Position numbers and translations under genes: made by a program. A stretch of 64,000 bases of DNA from Arcicella rosea (GTDB lineage: Bacteria; Bacteroidota; Bacteroidia; Cytophagales; Spirosomataceae), in NCBI RefSeq assembly GCF_040543805.1, contig NZ_JBEUMS010000008.1:186001-250000 (forward strand), written 5' to 3'. Of the stretch, positions 42,339 to 52,023 are shown in pieces (within the stretch, counting starts at the first letter, position 1; each line of letters begins with the position of its first letter). The notes under the pieces were generated by a model. It had not been told where the DNA came from, did not search any database, and saw nothing but the letters and a program-made list of their open reading frames with translations.

Positions 42339-45300
42339 ATGAACAATCCCAATATAAGAGAAATCTTGAAAAATAGAATCCTTGTTCTTGACGGAGCAAT
42401 GGGTTCATTGATTCAAGAGTATAAATTAAGTGATGCCGATTACAGAGGTGAAAAATTTCGTGATTTTCCGCATGAAGTAAAGGGAAACAACGATATGCTT
42501 TCTATCACAAAACCAGAAGTAATCAAAGAAATCCATGCGAAATACTTTGAAGCAGGTGCAGATATTGCCGAAACCAATACTTTTTCGGGAACCTCTATTG
42601 CTATGGCTGATTATCACATGGAAGATTATGTGTATGAATTAAACTATGAATCAGCGAAAATTGCTCGTGAAGTAGCAGATTTATATACGGCTAAAAATCC
42701 CAATAAACCTCGTTTTGTAGCAGGTTCAATTGGACCAACGAACCGCACACTGTCGCTTTCGCCAGATGTAAACGACCCAGGTTATCGTGCAGTTACTTTT
42801 GATGAATTGGTTGATGCCTATTACGAACAAATCCAAGGTTTGGTAGATGGCGGTGCAGATGTATTATTGGTTGAAACCATTTTCGATACGCTCAATGCAA
42901 AAGCAGCTTTGTATGCGATTGATTTATATCAGAATGATAAGAAAAATGGAACGATTCGTCCGATACAAAGTACTTCAATTCCCAAGCAAAATAATCCTAA
43001 GGCAGTATTAGCTAATCCAGCGACCAAAATCCCTGTGATGGTTTCTGGAACAATTACTGATGCTTCTGGACGTACTTTATCTGGACAAACCACAGAGGCT
43101 TTCTTAGCTTCGGTTTCACATATTGATTTACTTTCTGTGGGTTTGAACTGTGCTTTAGGAGCAGATTTGATGCGTCCTTATGTACAGATTTTAGCTGATA
43201 AAGCGCCATTTATGGTGTCGGCTCACCCGAATGCAGGTTTGCCAAATGAAATGGGAGAGTACGACCAATCGCCAGAAGAAATGGCTGTGATTGTCGAAGA
43301 TTTTCTTCAACATGGTTTTATGAATATCATTGGCGGATGTTGCGGAACTACGCCAGCACACATCAGAGCCATTGCTGAAGTTGCAGCAAAATATCCTCCA
43401 CGCCAATTACCAGAAGTACATAATCATCAAATAATCTCTGGTTTAGAGCCTTTGATTATTAAAGAAGATACCATGTTTGTCAACATTGGCGAGCGTTGTA
43501 ACGTAACGGGTTCAAAGAAATTTGCTCGTTTGGTACGTGAAGGAAAATACGACGATGCCATTGCTGTAGCTCGTGAACAAGTAGATGGTGGTGCGCAAGT
43601 AATCGACGTAAACTTGGATGAAGGAATGATTGATGGCGTTGAAGCCATGAAAACCTTCTTGAATTTATTGATGGCAGAACCTGACATTGCCAAATTGCCA
43701 ATTATGATTGACTCCTCGAAATGGGAAGTAATCGAAGCAGGTTTGAAATGTGTACAAGGGAAATCTATCGTAAACTCAATTTCCTTAAAAGAAGGAGAAA
43801 CAAAATTCAGAGAATCGGCAGAGAAAGTAAAGCGTTACGGAGCATCGGCAGTAGTAATGGCTTTTGATGAACAAGGTCAGGCGGATTCTTATGAAAGACG
43901 TATCGAAATTTGTAAACGTGCTTATGATATTTTGGTGGATGAAGTAGGTTTTCCTGCGGAGGACATCATTTTTGACCCTAACATTCTTACGGTAGCCACA
44001 GGTTTGGAAGAGCATAATAATTATGCTGTTGACTTTATCAATGCTACTCGTTGGATAAAAGAAAATCTTCCATTCGCCAAAGTATCGGGTGGGGTTTCTA
44101 ATATTTCATTCTCTTTCCGTGGAAATGAGCCTGTTCGTGAGGCAATGCACACAGTGTTTTTATACTATGCCATTAAAGCGGGAATGGATATGGGAATCGT
44201 AAATGCTGGTCAGTTAGGCGTTTATGATGATATTCCAAAAGATATGTTAGAGCTTTGCGAAGACGTATTGTTGAATCGCAGAGACGATGCAACAGAACGT
44301 TTGGTAACTTTTGCAGAAACGGTAAAATCAAAAGGGAAAGAACAAGTAATTGATAATGCTTGGAGAGATTTACCTGTATCGAAACGTTTGGAACACGCTT
44401 TGATAAAAGGTTTGACAGAATTTATCGACCAAGATGTTGAGGAGGCTCGTCAGCAAGTAGAAAAACCTTTACACGTAATTGAAGGGCCATTAATGGACGG
44501 TATGAACGTAGTAGGGGATTTGTTTGGAGAAGGAAAAATGTTCTTGCCACAAGTAGTAAAATCTGCTCGTGTGATGAAAAAAGCGGTAGCTTATTTATTG
44601 CCATATATTGAAGCAGAGAAACAAGTAGGTGAAAGTTCTTCGGCAGGTAAAATTTTGTTGGCAACGGTAAAAGGCGATGTGCATGATATTGGTAAAAATA
44701 TTGTGGGCGTAGTGTTGGGTTGTAATAATTACGAAATCATTGATTTGGGCGTAATGGTACCAACACCTAAGATTTTGGAAGAAGCCAAAAAACATAATGT
44801 GGATATTATCGGACTTTCGGGTTTGATTACGCCTTCATTGGATGAAATGGTGGGAGTTGCTAAAGAAATGGAGCGTCAAGGTTTTAAATTGCCTTTGTTG
44901 ATTGGTGGAGCAACTACTTCAAGAATCCATACGGCGGTGAAAATTGACCCACATTATTCTGGGCCAGTAATTCACGTGTTGGATGCTTCTAAAAGTGTGC
45001 CTGTGGCAGGTAGATTGATGCAGAGTGACCAAACCAAAGAAGAAATTTTTGATGAAATTAAAGCACAGTATGCTCAGATGAGAGTTGACCATGCTGGTCG
45101 TCAAAAAGATAAAAACTATGTGCCGATTGAAAAGGCAAGGTTGAATAAAGACAAAATTGACTGGACTAACTTCAAAGCGAAAAAGCCTACTTTCTTAGGA
45201 AATCGTTATTTCGATAATTATGATTTAGCCGAAATTGCGAAATATATTGACTGGACTCCATTCTTCTCTACTTGGCAATTGTCTGGAAAGTATCCAAAGA

Positions 45301-46160
45301 TTTTTGATAATGAAGTAGTAGGAGCAGAGGCACGCAAGTTATTCAATGATGCTCAAGCTTTATTGAAAGAAATCATTGATGATAAATTATTGACGGCTCG
45401 TGCGGTGGTTGGTTTTTATCCTGCCAATTCAAATGAGGATGATATAATTCTTTCTGATTTTGAAGAAATAAGCAGAGAAATTCCTTGTGAAAAACATGGT
45501 GTTCATATTCATACAGAATATCGTGTAACAAAGAATGAAGAAAATCCAAAGGTACTTCATAATCTTCGTCAGCAAGGACAAAAAGCTTCACATTTGCCAA
45601 ACCTTTGCTTGAGTGATTTTATCGCTCCAGTAACAACTGGAGAACAGGATTATATCGGAGCTTTTGCTGTTACTGCTGGGATTGGCATTGAAGCCTTAAT
45701 CGAAAAGTACGACCGTGACCATGATGACTATAATTCTATCATGGTGAAAGCCCTTGCCGACCGTTTGGCAGAAGCATTTGCTGAATTGATGCATGAACGT
45801 ACTCGTAAAGAGTTCTGGGGATATTCTAATGAAGGAAATTTAAGTACAGAAGATTTGATTTCAGAGAAGTACGATGGTATTCGTCCAGCACCGGGCTATC
45901 CAGCTTGTCCAGACCATACCGAAAAAGCAACTTTGTTTGAATTATTACAAGCTGAAGAAAAATTGGGAATTATTCTTACTGAAAGCTTTGCCATGTATCC
46001 AGCTAGTTCAGTAAGCGGTTGGTATTTCTCGCATCCAGATAGTAAGTATTTCGGTTTAGGCAAAATCGCTAAAGACCAAGTAGTAGATTATGCTCAAAGA
46101 AAAAATATGAGTTTGGAAGATACTGAAAGATGGTTAGCACCTGTGTTGAATTATGATTAA
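42339..46160 (+). CDS. metH: Cobalamin-dependent methionine synthase
   Basis: A 1273-aa, full-length MetH. The start is ATG at 42339; the TTG at 42312 would add nine residues without support. The order is: homocysteine domain (LDGAMGSLIQEY near 18, Zn motif GGCCGTTPAHIRAI near 330); pterin domain (NIGERCNVTGSKKFARLV near 380, SISLKEGE and FDPNILTVATG); B12 cap and binding domain (DVHDIGKNIVGVVLGCNN near 780, GLSGLITPSLDEM, GGATTSRIHTAVKI); and SAM-binding reactivation domain (RPAPGYPACPDHTEK). Nothing is missing. It forms methionine from homocysteine with methyl-THF and cobalamin in the cytoplasm. Long A/T-rich leader upstream. Confidence 0.98.
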   Translation: MNNPNIREILKNRILVLDGAMGSLIQEYKLSDADYRGEKFRDFPHEVKGNNDMLSITKPEVIKEIHAKYFEAGADIAETNTFSGTSIAMADYHMEDYVYELNYESAKIAREVADLYTAKNPNKPRFVAGSIGPTNRTLSLSPDVNDPGYRAVTFDELVDAYYEQIQGLVDGGADVLLVETIFDTLNAKAALYAIDLYQNDKKNGTIRPIQSTSIPKQNNPKAVLANPATKIPVMVSGTITDASGRTLSGQTTEAFLASVSHIDLLSVGLNCALGADLMRPYVQILADKAPFMVSAHPNAGLPNEMGEYDQSPEEMAVIVEDFLQHGFMNIIGGCCGTTPAHIRAIAEVAAKYPPRQLPEVHNHQIISGLEPLIIKEDTMFVNIGERCNVTGSKKFARLVREGKYDDAIAVAREQVDGGAQVIDVNLDEGMIDGVEAMKTFLNLLMAEPDIAKLPIMIDSSKWEVIEAGLKCVQGKSIVNSISLKEGETKFRESAEKVKRYGASAVVMAFDEQGQADSYERRIEICKRAYDILVDEVGFPAEDIIFDPNILTVATGLEEHNNYAVDFINATRWIKENLPFAKVSGGVSNISFSFRGNEPVREAMHTVFLYYAIKAGMDMGIVNAGQLGVYDDIPKDMLELCEDVLLNRRDDATERLVTFAETVKSKGKEQVIDNAWRDLPVSKRLEHALIKGLTEFIDQDVEEARQQVEKPLHVIEGPLMDGMNVVGDLFGEGKMFLPQVVKSARVMKKAVAYLLPYIEAEKQVGESSSAGKILLATVKGDVHDIGKNIVGVVLGCNNYEIIDLGVMVPTPKILEEAKKHNVDIIGLSGLITPSLDEMVGVAKEMERQGFKLPLLIGGATTSRIHTAVKIDPHYSGPVIHVLDASKSVPVAGRLMQSDQTKEEIFDEIKAQYAQMRVDHAGRQKDKNYVPIEKARLNKDKIDWTNFKAKKPTFLGNRYFDNYDLAEIAKYIDWTPFFSTWQLSGKYPKIFDNEVVGAEARKLFNDAQALLKEIIDDKLLTARAVVGFYPANSNEDDIILSDFEEISREIPCEKHGVHIHTEYRVTKNEENPKVLHNLRQQGQKASHLPNLCLSDFIAPVTTGEQDYIGAFAVTAGIGIEALIEKYDRDHDDYNSIMVKALADRLAEAFAELMHERTRKEFWGYSNEGNLSTEDLISEKYDGIRPAPGYPACPDHTEKATLFELLQAEEKLGIILTESFAMYPASSVSGWYFSHPDSKYFGLGKIAKDQVVDYAQRKNMSLEDTERWLAPVLNYD

Positions 46161-46195
46161 GTACTTCGGGATTTCATCCCGAAAACTGCAATATA

Positions 46196-46232
46196 AAAAG
46201 CCCTCTTACCATTTTGGCAAGAGGGCTTTTTT
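46196..46232 (+). terminator. Intrinsic terminator after metH
   Basis: AAAAAGCCCTCTT (46196-46208) pairs with AAGAGGGCTTTTT (46219-46231) and T follows. A smaller hairpin, TTCGGGA/TCCCGAA, lies before it at 46166-46184. Confidence 0.88.
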
Positions 46233-46250
46233 ATGCTACAAGTTGAAGTA

Positions 46251-46285
46251 AAACAAAAAGCCTAACTACATGAAGTAGTCAGGCT
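46251..46285 (-). terminator. Minus-strand terminator after tRNA-Leu
   Basis: AGCCTAACTAC (46259-46269) with GTAGTCAGGCT (46275-46285), one mismatch, followed on the minus strand by TTTTTG (plus-strand CAAAAA at 46254-46258). Confidence 0.78.
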
Positions 46286-46294
46286 ATTGACAAG

Positions 46295-46378
46295 TACCCA
46301 GAGCCGGAGTCGAACCGGCATGCCAGTGAAGACACTGGTGTTTGAGACCAGCGCGTCTACCAATTCCGCCATCTGGGC
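46295..46378 (-). tRNA. tRNA-Leu (CAA)
   Basis: A type II tRNA of 84 nt. On the minus strand: acceptor GCCCAGA with TCTGGGT, A73. D arm GGCGGAATTGGTAGACGC-like, anticodon arm CTGGT-CTCAAAC-ACCAG (anticodon CAA), a normal long variable arm and T arm GCCGG-TTCGACT-CCGGC. No CCA is encoded. It is a useful local comparison for the odd RNA at 29956. Confidence 0.95.
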
Positions 46379-46525
46379 ATTTGATTTCTCAAACTTGATG
46401 CAAAGATAAGTGATGTTTTTGGACTACACAACCTTAATATTTAATTAATCTGAAACTTTTTTGTAAGTGTTCTTGTAAGTTTCTGATTACTAGATTGGTT
46501 ATAGTAGCTGTAAAAATGAAAAAAA

Positions 46526-47767
46526 TTATTCATATCTCAGCGATTCTATTGGGTCTAGCTTTGAAGCTTTATATGCAGGATAAATTCCAGAAAATAATCC
46601 TACTACAACACAAACGCCAATTCCGATTGACATCCAAAACCAAGGCATGATAAAACTTGCAGTACCACCCATTAATAATTGTGCAAATAGATTACCAATC
46701 AAAATGGCTAAAAAGATACCACCTAAACCACCTAATATACAAATTACCACGGCTTCAATCAGAAATTGTAAACGAATAAGATAAGGTGTTGCTCCTAAGG
46801 ATTTTCGGATGCCAATTTCTTGCGTTCTTTCAGTTACTGAAACTAGCATAATGTTCATTAAGGCGATGGCTGCACCTAATAAAGTAATAAAACCTACTCC
46901 AAAACCAGCTACTCTTAAAATTCCAGTAATACTTTCAGATTGTTTTGCCAATGAATCTGAACGTTCTATTGAAAATGAGTCTGGTTCACCAATTTGGTCT
47001 TGTCTGATAATTCTCATTACTCCTCTGGCTTCTTCAATTACATTATCAATATCAGTAATATTCGGGACAGAAGTAACAATATCAAAAGTAAGTGTTTTTC
47101 CTTGAGCCATTTTTCTGCCAGTTTCTAAAGGCATAAAAATTACTCTATCATCTCCGCCACCCATCAAACTTCCTTTTTTCTCTAGTAAGCCAATTACTTT
47201 AAATTTTTGTCCGAGAATATTGATTTCTTTATCAATTGGGTTGATGTTTTTTCCAAAAAGTTGGTCAACAATGTCAACACCGATGATACAAACATTTACT
47301 GCATATTGTAAATCATTTGCTGAAAATGTTCTTCCTTTTGAAATTTTATAGCCTTTAATGTCCATAAAATTATCATCAGTACCCATTACTCTTGAATTTG
47401 GATTCGTTTTCTTCGATTCATATTTTACTTCAACCGAAAAGCTAACATTTACTTTCAATCCTATAATAGCTGAATGTCCAAATTTTTCTTTGTACATTTT
47501 TGCTTCACGATAATCAATTTGCGGATAATTCTTTTCTTTTTCACCGTCTTTTCTGATTTTGAAAATATCTCTGTTTCTAAGGTCAAAAGCATTTGCTCCT
47601 AAGCCAGCAAAACTATTATTTACTGAGCTTTGAATTCCATCAATTACAGTAAGACTTCCAACCAATGCAGTGACACCGATAGCAATAATTAAAGCTGTGA
47701 GAGTGGTTCTCAGCATGTTTGCTTTGATAGAGCGTAATCCTTCACGAATATTTTCTAATAAATTCAT
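46526..47767 (-). CDS. ABC transporter permease, MacB/FtsX type
   Basis: A 413-aa protein with one N-terminal TM (about 18-40: TLTALIIAIGVTALVGSLTV), a large periplasmic domain (about 45-280) and three C-terminal TMs (about 285-310, 335-360, 375-395). The TMs come with GFGVGFITLLGAAIALMNI and the EIGIRKSLGATP coupling element near residue 315. It matches the MacB_PCD plus FtsX layout. The ATPase partner is not next to it. Such permeases move lipoproteins or drugs or transmit force in the envelope; the role here is open. Confidence 0.87.
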   Translation of the reverse strand: MNLLENIREGLRSIKANMLRTTLTALIIAIGVTALVGSLTVIDGIQSSVNNSFAGLGANAFDLRNRDIFKIRKDGEKEKNYPQIDYREAKMYKEKFGHSAIIGLKVNVSFSVEVKYESKKTNPNSRVMGTDDNFMDIKGYKISKGRTFSANDLQYAVNVCIIGVDIVDQLFGKNINPIDKEINILGQKFKVIGLLEKKGSLMGGGDDRVIFMPLETGRKMAQGKTLTFDIVTSVPNITDIDNVIEEARGVMRIIRQDQIGEPDSFSIERSDSLAKQSESITGILRVAGFGVGFITLLGAAIALMNIMLVSVTERTQEIGIRKSLGATPYLIRLQFLIEAVVICILGGLGGIFLAILIGNLFAQLLMGGTASFIMPWFWMSIGIGVCVVVGLFSGIYPAYKASKLDPIESLRYE

Positions 47768-47926
47768 AGTTGTGGATATTGAAATGGATTCGATTTGAAA
47801 CCAAAATAAATCAAGATGAACGCATGTTTAGCCAATCAGGATTGTGATTAGCACTAATAATATACTAAATTCGTTTATCGTTTATGAATAACAAATTTAG
47901 TTCAGAGAACTTAAATAACTTCACCA

Positions 47927-49192
47927 ATGAAAAGGCTATTATTTCCGTTTATCATATTCTTAACGTTTACTGGTCGCTTGTGGGCTTCGCAGATTCTGAT
48001 TCCGATGGATGAGAGTCAGAAAAACCATCTAAAATCTTACGGAATAGCTTATTGGATTCTTAAAACACATGATACGGAAGTAGAATGGCTTTTGAACTAT
48101 CGTGGAGGTGCTTTTATGTTCCCTCAAGCTCAGAAATTTGAAAATGAATTAATCATTAGAGGAGTAAGCTATGAAGTGATTTCAGAAGGACAAGCTTCAC
48201 AAATTAGAGCAGAAGTAAGCAGTCCAGATGTAAATATGGATGTTGTAAAACTACAGAAACCACCCAGAGTAGCTGTTTATTCACCTAAAACTGCCCAACC
48301 TTGGGACGACGCCGTTACTTTAGCAATGACTTATGCTGAAATACCTTACGATTTGATTTTTGATGATGAGGTAATGACAGGAAAATTACCAGAATACGAT
48401 TGGCTACATCTTCATCATGAAGATTTTACTGGGCAGATGGGTAAGTTTTTGAATCAGAGTGGGCAAACGTGGTATCAAGCACAATTGAGAGAAGACAAAA
48501 AGAATGCACAAAAATTTGGCTTTGATAAAGTATCTCAACTGAAATTAGGCGTTGCCAAAAAAATAAGAGAATTTGTAGCTGGCGGAGGTTATATGTTTGC
48601 GATGTGTACTGCAACCGATACTTATGATATTGCTCTAGCAGCCGAAGGAATTGATATTGTGGATGCTTTTTATGATGGAGATGGTTATGATAGAAATGCA
48701 GATGCTAAATTAGACTTTACAAAGACTTTTGCTTTCCAAAATTTTAATTTAATTTTTCATCCTCAAATAATTGAGTTTTCGAATATTGAGGCTTATACAA
48801 ATGAATCAAGACCTGTTGGAGAGGAGAATGATTTCTTTAATCTTTTCCAATTTTCTGCAAAATGGGACCCAATTCCTACTATGTTGACCCAAAATCATGA
48901 AACTACCATTCATGGTTTTATGGGACAAACTACTTCTTACAAAAAGGAACTGTTGAAACCTGAAGTAATTGTATTAGGCGAAAATCGCTCGTTGAATGAA
49001 GCTCGTTACATTCACGGTACTTTCTTGAAAGGTTTTTGGACTTTTTATGGCGGACATGACCCTGAAGATTACAGACATTATGTAAATGAAGAACCAACCG
49101 ATTTGAATTTACATCCTAATTCACCCGGTTATCGTTTGATTTTGAATAATGTTTTATTCCCAGCAGCAAAGAAGAAAAAGCAAAAAACATAA
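47927..49192 (+). CDS. Secreted Bacteroidota protein of the misnamed 'asparagine synthetase B' family
   Basis: A 421-aa protein with a signal peptide (MKRLLFPFIIFLTFTGRLWAS). Conserved in the family are QILIPMDESQKNHLKSYGIA, YRGGAFMFPQ, YDWLHLHHEDFTG, GGYMFAMCTATDTYDIALAA with the conserved cysteine, and LKGFWTFYGGHDPEDYRH. Databases often call members asparagine synthetase B, but I see neither a glutaminase Cys at position 2 nor a synthetase ATP motif. A class I glutaminase-like (ThuA-like) fold is likelier, with the cysteine after GGGYMFAM. Periplasmic or outer-membrane linked; function unknown. Confidence 0.7.
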   Translation: MKRLLFPFIIFLTFTGRLWASQILIPMDESQKNHLKSYGIAYWILKTHDTEVEWLLNYRGGAFMFPQAQKFENELIIRGVSYEVISEGQASQIRAEVSSPDVNMDVVKLQKPPRVAVYSPKTAQPWDDAVTLAMTYAEIPYDLIFDDEVMTGKLPEYDWLHLHHEDFTGQMGKFLNQSGQTWYQAQLREDKKNAQKFGFDKVSQLKLGVAKKIREFVAGGGYMFAMCTATDTYDIALAAEGIDIVDAFYDGDGYDRNADAKLDFTKTFAFQNFNLIFHPQIIEFSNIEAYTNESRPVGEENDFFNLFQFSAKWDPIPTMLTQNHETTIHGFMGQTTSYKKELLKPEVIVLGENRSLNEARYIHGTFLKGFWTFYGGHDPEDYRHYVNEEPTDLNLHPNSPGYRLILNNVLFPAAKKKKQKT

Positions 49193-49210
49193 AACAAAAT
49201 ACTCCAAAAG

Positions 49211-49241
49211 AAAAGCCTCTCAGTATTATTGAGAGGCTTTT
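49211..49241. terminator. Bidirectional terminator
   Basis: AAAAGCCTCTCA (49211-49222) pairs with TGAGAGGCTTTT (49230-49241), T-tract on the plus side and A-tract on the other. The stop codon of the minus-strand GT2 gene (49226-49228) falls in the loop. Confidence 0.85.
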
Positions 49242-50254
49242 TTACTAAATAAAGTTTCTAATCTCCATTTTACATTAGCATAAACTTTCATCAAACCAGT
49301 TGGAATAATAAAGTCTTGAAAAACCAACTTTAAATGTTTTTTTGAATTGGGCTTTGTTAAATACAATGAAATAAAAGCAAAATAAATACTTTGGAAGTAC
49401 TGGTTTTTAAGCTTAAAAACATTCGTAAGTAATAAATAATATTCGCCTAAAATGGGCTTTATCAAATGATTATATTTGAAATTTAGTTCTTTATCGACAT
49501 TAGAATACATAAACATTCTGTTCTTGATAAATACTTCATCTAAATTGCTATCAGTATAACTCATTCCACTCAAATGCCTTCTATACACACACATTACTTC
49601 AGGGATATAACCAATGTAACCTTTGTTTGATAACATTAAATACAAAGGGATATCGCCACTTTTTGATTGCAAAAACCAATCTGGAAACTTTTCTCCTATC
49701 AGATTTCTCCTGAACATCACACTTGCTGTTGCCATAAACCATACTTCTTTTTGACCAAGAAAATCTTCTGGATAGATTTTAGTTTTTTGGTCTGGAGGAT
49801 TGATATTGGTATTGGGTCTTCCTGTTCCATCTTCATACGACATAATGGCGTTATGAAAACAGGCAGAAGCATCAAGGTTTTGCTCTAAAAAATCATACTG
49901 CATTTGAAGTTTATGATTATTAATTAAATAATCGTCGGCTTCGATATGAACAATGTATTTCCCTTTACATTGATAAAATGTATTTGTAAAATTTCCCTTG
50001 CCTGGACATTTTTTTGAACCTTGGTTTACTTCATATAAAATAGGAACAATTAATTCAGGATATTTATTAGCATATTCAATGACAATGGCACGAGAGTTAT
50101 CAGGGGAACAGTCTTCCCCAATAACAATTTCAAACTTGAAATTAGTTACTTGACTAACAAGACTATCTAGGCATTCTCTCAGAAATTTTTCGTGATTGTA
50201 AACCGTAATGAAAACACTTACTTCAATATTTGCAGCTTGTTTTGTTTCAATCAT
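49226..50254 (-). CDS. Family 2 glycosyltransferase
   Basis: A 342-aa GT-A fold enzyme: VFITVYNHEKFLRECLDSL (residues 14-32), FEIVIGEDCSPDNSRAIV (about 42-59) and the metal motif VHIEADDYLINN (about 100-111) are all conserved. No membrane helices. It likely adds a sugar to the nascent chain at the inner face of the inner membrane. Last gene of the polysaccharide locus; the ATG overlaps the PhyH gene stop by 4 nt (50251-50254), so translation is coupled. Confidence 0.9.
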   Translation of the reverse strand: MIETKQAANIEVSVFITVYNHEKFLRECLDSLVSQVTNFKFEIVIGEDCSPDNSRAIVIEYANKYPELIVPILYEVNQGSKKCPGKGNFTNTFYQCKGKYIVHIEADDYLINNHKLQMQYDFLEQNLDASACFHNAIMSYEDGTGRPNTNINPPDQKTKIYPEDFLGQKEVWFMATASVMFRRNLIGEKFPDWFLQSKSGDIPLYLMLSNKGYIGYIPEVMCVYRRHLSGMSYTDSNLDEVFIKNRMFMYSNVDKELNFKYNHLIKPILGEYYLLLTNVFKLKNQYFQSIYFAFISLYLTKPNSKKHLKLVFQDFIIPTGLMKVYANVKWRLETLFSKKASQ

Positions 50255-51072
50255 GACTGAAAATAATTAGTAACATCTTCAAGTTGAGGATAGTCTGGCG
50301 TAATTAAATCTGGATTTGGATAATACACATAAGGATGCGGATAACCACGTTCGATAAACTGGTTTTCAGATAAATCATTATATCTAAAATGGCAAGACCA
50401 ACGAATACCATTTTCAGTTGAATTATCACCTGATTGGTGAATTAATAATGAAGAAAAAAATAGGACATCACCTTTGCGTACTTCAACAGGAACGAACTGA
50501 TTTCCTTTCACTAAATCATCAGGAATAAGTCCAAAAGAATCTACCATTTCGGTCGTCTGTAAACCTAGTTTATGGCTTTCTGGTATTACTTCTAAGGCTC
50601 CAAGTGATGTGTCAATGTCTGCTAAAGCTACCCAAACAACCATTGAGTTTAATGAACCTTGCATACTTCTCCAATCTTGATGAGCATCTGTTTTCCAATA
50701 AACCTGCTTTTTAGCGAGTTTTTTAGCATTAAAAAACATAACAGGACGAGTACAAATATTAGGAACTTGAAGTCCCAATTTTTGTAGATTACTTACAATA
50801 CGTTCGTCTAAAGAAAGTCTATGAAGGGAAATAAGGTGTTGGATATGTTTTCCACTAGCAATTAATCTATTGGGATGCTCCTCAAAAAGTTGAAACAATA
50901 ATTTGTTGAAATCTTCATCTGAGCTAATATTATCAATTGGATAGTTGAGGTATCGCATTTGATTTAAAAAAATATTGCTAGCATCTTGTCTGATTTGGTC
51001 GATTTCTTCGACTGTGAAGAGTCCTTTAATAAGCTGGTAACCAGTTTTTTTGAAGTTTTCTACATCTATCAT
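50251..51072 (-). CDS. Phytanoyl-CoA dioxygenase (PhyH) family oxygenase
   Basis: A 273-aa non-heme Fe(II)/2-oxoglutarate oxygenase. The metal triad is plausible from HQDWRSMQGSLNSMVVW (H-x-D) and the distal His in FSSLLIHQSGDNS, with RWSCHFRYND supplying the 2-OG arginine. Such enzymes hydroxylate or halogenate small molecules. In a capsule or O-antigen locus, a substrate linked to a nucleotide sugar or to its acyl group is the likely choice. ATG and stop overlap or lie close to neighbours (13 nt to the next gene), so it is part of the same transcript. Confidence 0.85.
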   Translation of the reverse strand: MIDVENFKKTGYQLIKGLFTVEEIDQIRQDASNIFLNQMRYLNYPIDNISSDEDFNKLLFQLFEEHPNRLIASGKHIQHLISLHRLSLDERIVSNLQKLGLQVPNICTRPVMFFNAKKLAKKQVYWKTDAHQDWRSMQGSLNSMVVWVALADIDTSLGALEVIPESHKLGLQTTEMVDSFGLIPDDLVKGNQFVPVEVRKGDVLFFSSLLIHQSGDNSTENGIRWSCHFRYNDLSENQFIERGYPHPYVYYPNPDLITPDYPQLEDVTNYFQS

Positions 51073-51084
51073 ATTTTGATATGT

Positions 51085-52020
51085 TTATTTTGAAACAGCA
51101 TAACCAAAACCGCTTGCGCCAAAGCCATTTCCGTTATAAAACATTATTTTTTCTCCTTTGTGATTAATGACTAATGGATATTCAATCATTTGAGCATCCC
51201 AACCACTTTCAGAAATATCAATTCCTACTTGTTCGTCTAGTCTGGTCCAATCTATTCCATCCTGAGATTCGGCATAACCAATTCTATAACTTCTTTCGGT
51301 ATTAGTTCTATAATCGTCAATTGCTCTGTAAGAATACCACATTTTGTAAATACCATCTTCAATCAGTACTGTAGGTCTTGAAATACCGCCTTCAACTTCA
51401 TCTTTATAATCAATAGCAATTTTACCTTGACGAACCCAATTAATGCCATCTACAGATTCGGCATACTTTAAATGATAGCAAGGTTCAATTTTGCCATCGG
51501 GAGCATTATACCAATCGGTACAGTTTAGATACCATACTTTAAAAAGTCCTTTGTCAAATAAAACACAGCAACTTCCATTAAAAAGTGGTTCTGTGGCAAT
51601 GGTATGAATTACTGGTCCTTCAAACATTTTTGTGAAGTTCAAGCCATCAGTACTTTTTGCAATGCCAATTGAATTATGATATGGAATAGTATTTCTGACT
51701 GTCCAACCGATATAATAAAGCCATTTTTCGCCATTAGGATGATTCAGAAACCATGTTGGCATTATACCACAATCATCAAATGTTCCTGCTTTACCTAGTG
51801 CTAAAGTTGGTTTGTCATGAACATAAAGTACTTCTGATAAATTGTTCGGATTTAGGTCTAAAAACGAAGCAATACATCTTCCTTTTTCATCACGTGTAGA
51901 ATAATGAATGCGTAATTTATCCTCGAAACTAGTATCAGCACAAAGCACATGCGCATGCGTTTGATTCCAACCAAATTTACCATCGGGCTTGTAGATGAGT
52001 CCTTTTTTTATCCACTTCAT
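51085..52020 (-). CDS. Five-bladed propeller protein similar to GH43/GH32-type enzymes
   Basis: A 311-aa protein without signal peptide. It has repeated blade words (GIAKSTDGLNFTKM, KYAESVDGINWVRQG, GYAESQDGIDWTRLD) and acidic residues at blade starts, as in the glycosidase clans J and F. Possible catalytic acids are in DDCGIMPTWFL (about 84), EGGISRPTV (about 209) and the last blade. Cytoplasmic location inside a biosynthetic locus suggests a sugar-processing or phosphorylase-like role. No reaction can be assigned. 4 nt separate it from the NeuD-like gene. Confidence 0.7.
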   Translation of the reverse strand: MKWIKKGLIYKPDGKFGWNQTHAHVLCADTSFEDKLRIHYSTRDEKGRCIASFLDLNPNNLSEVLYVHDKPTLALGKAGTFDDCGIMPTWFLNHPNGEKWLYYIGWTVRNTIPYHNSIGIAKSTDGLNFTKMFEGPVIHTIATEPLFNGSCCVLFDKGLFKVWYLNCTDWYNAPDGKIEPCYHLKYAESVDGINWVRQGKIAIDYKDEVEGGISRPTVLIEDGIYKMWYSYRAIDDYRTNTERSYRIGYAESQDGIDWTRLDEQVGIDISESGWDAQMIEYPLVINHKGEKIMFYNGNGFGASGFGYAVSK

Positions 52021-52023
52021 AAA

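Noticed and set aside
47927..49192. True asparagine synthetase
   Set aside because: It is exported and lacks N-terminal nucleophile Cys2 and the synthetase ATP-binding motif; the database name of the family is misleading.
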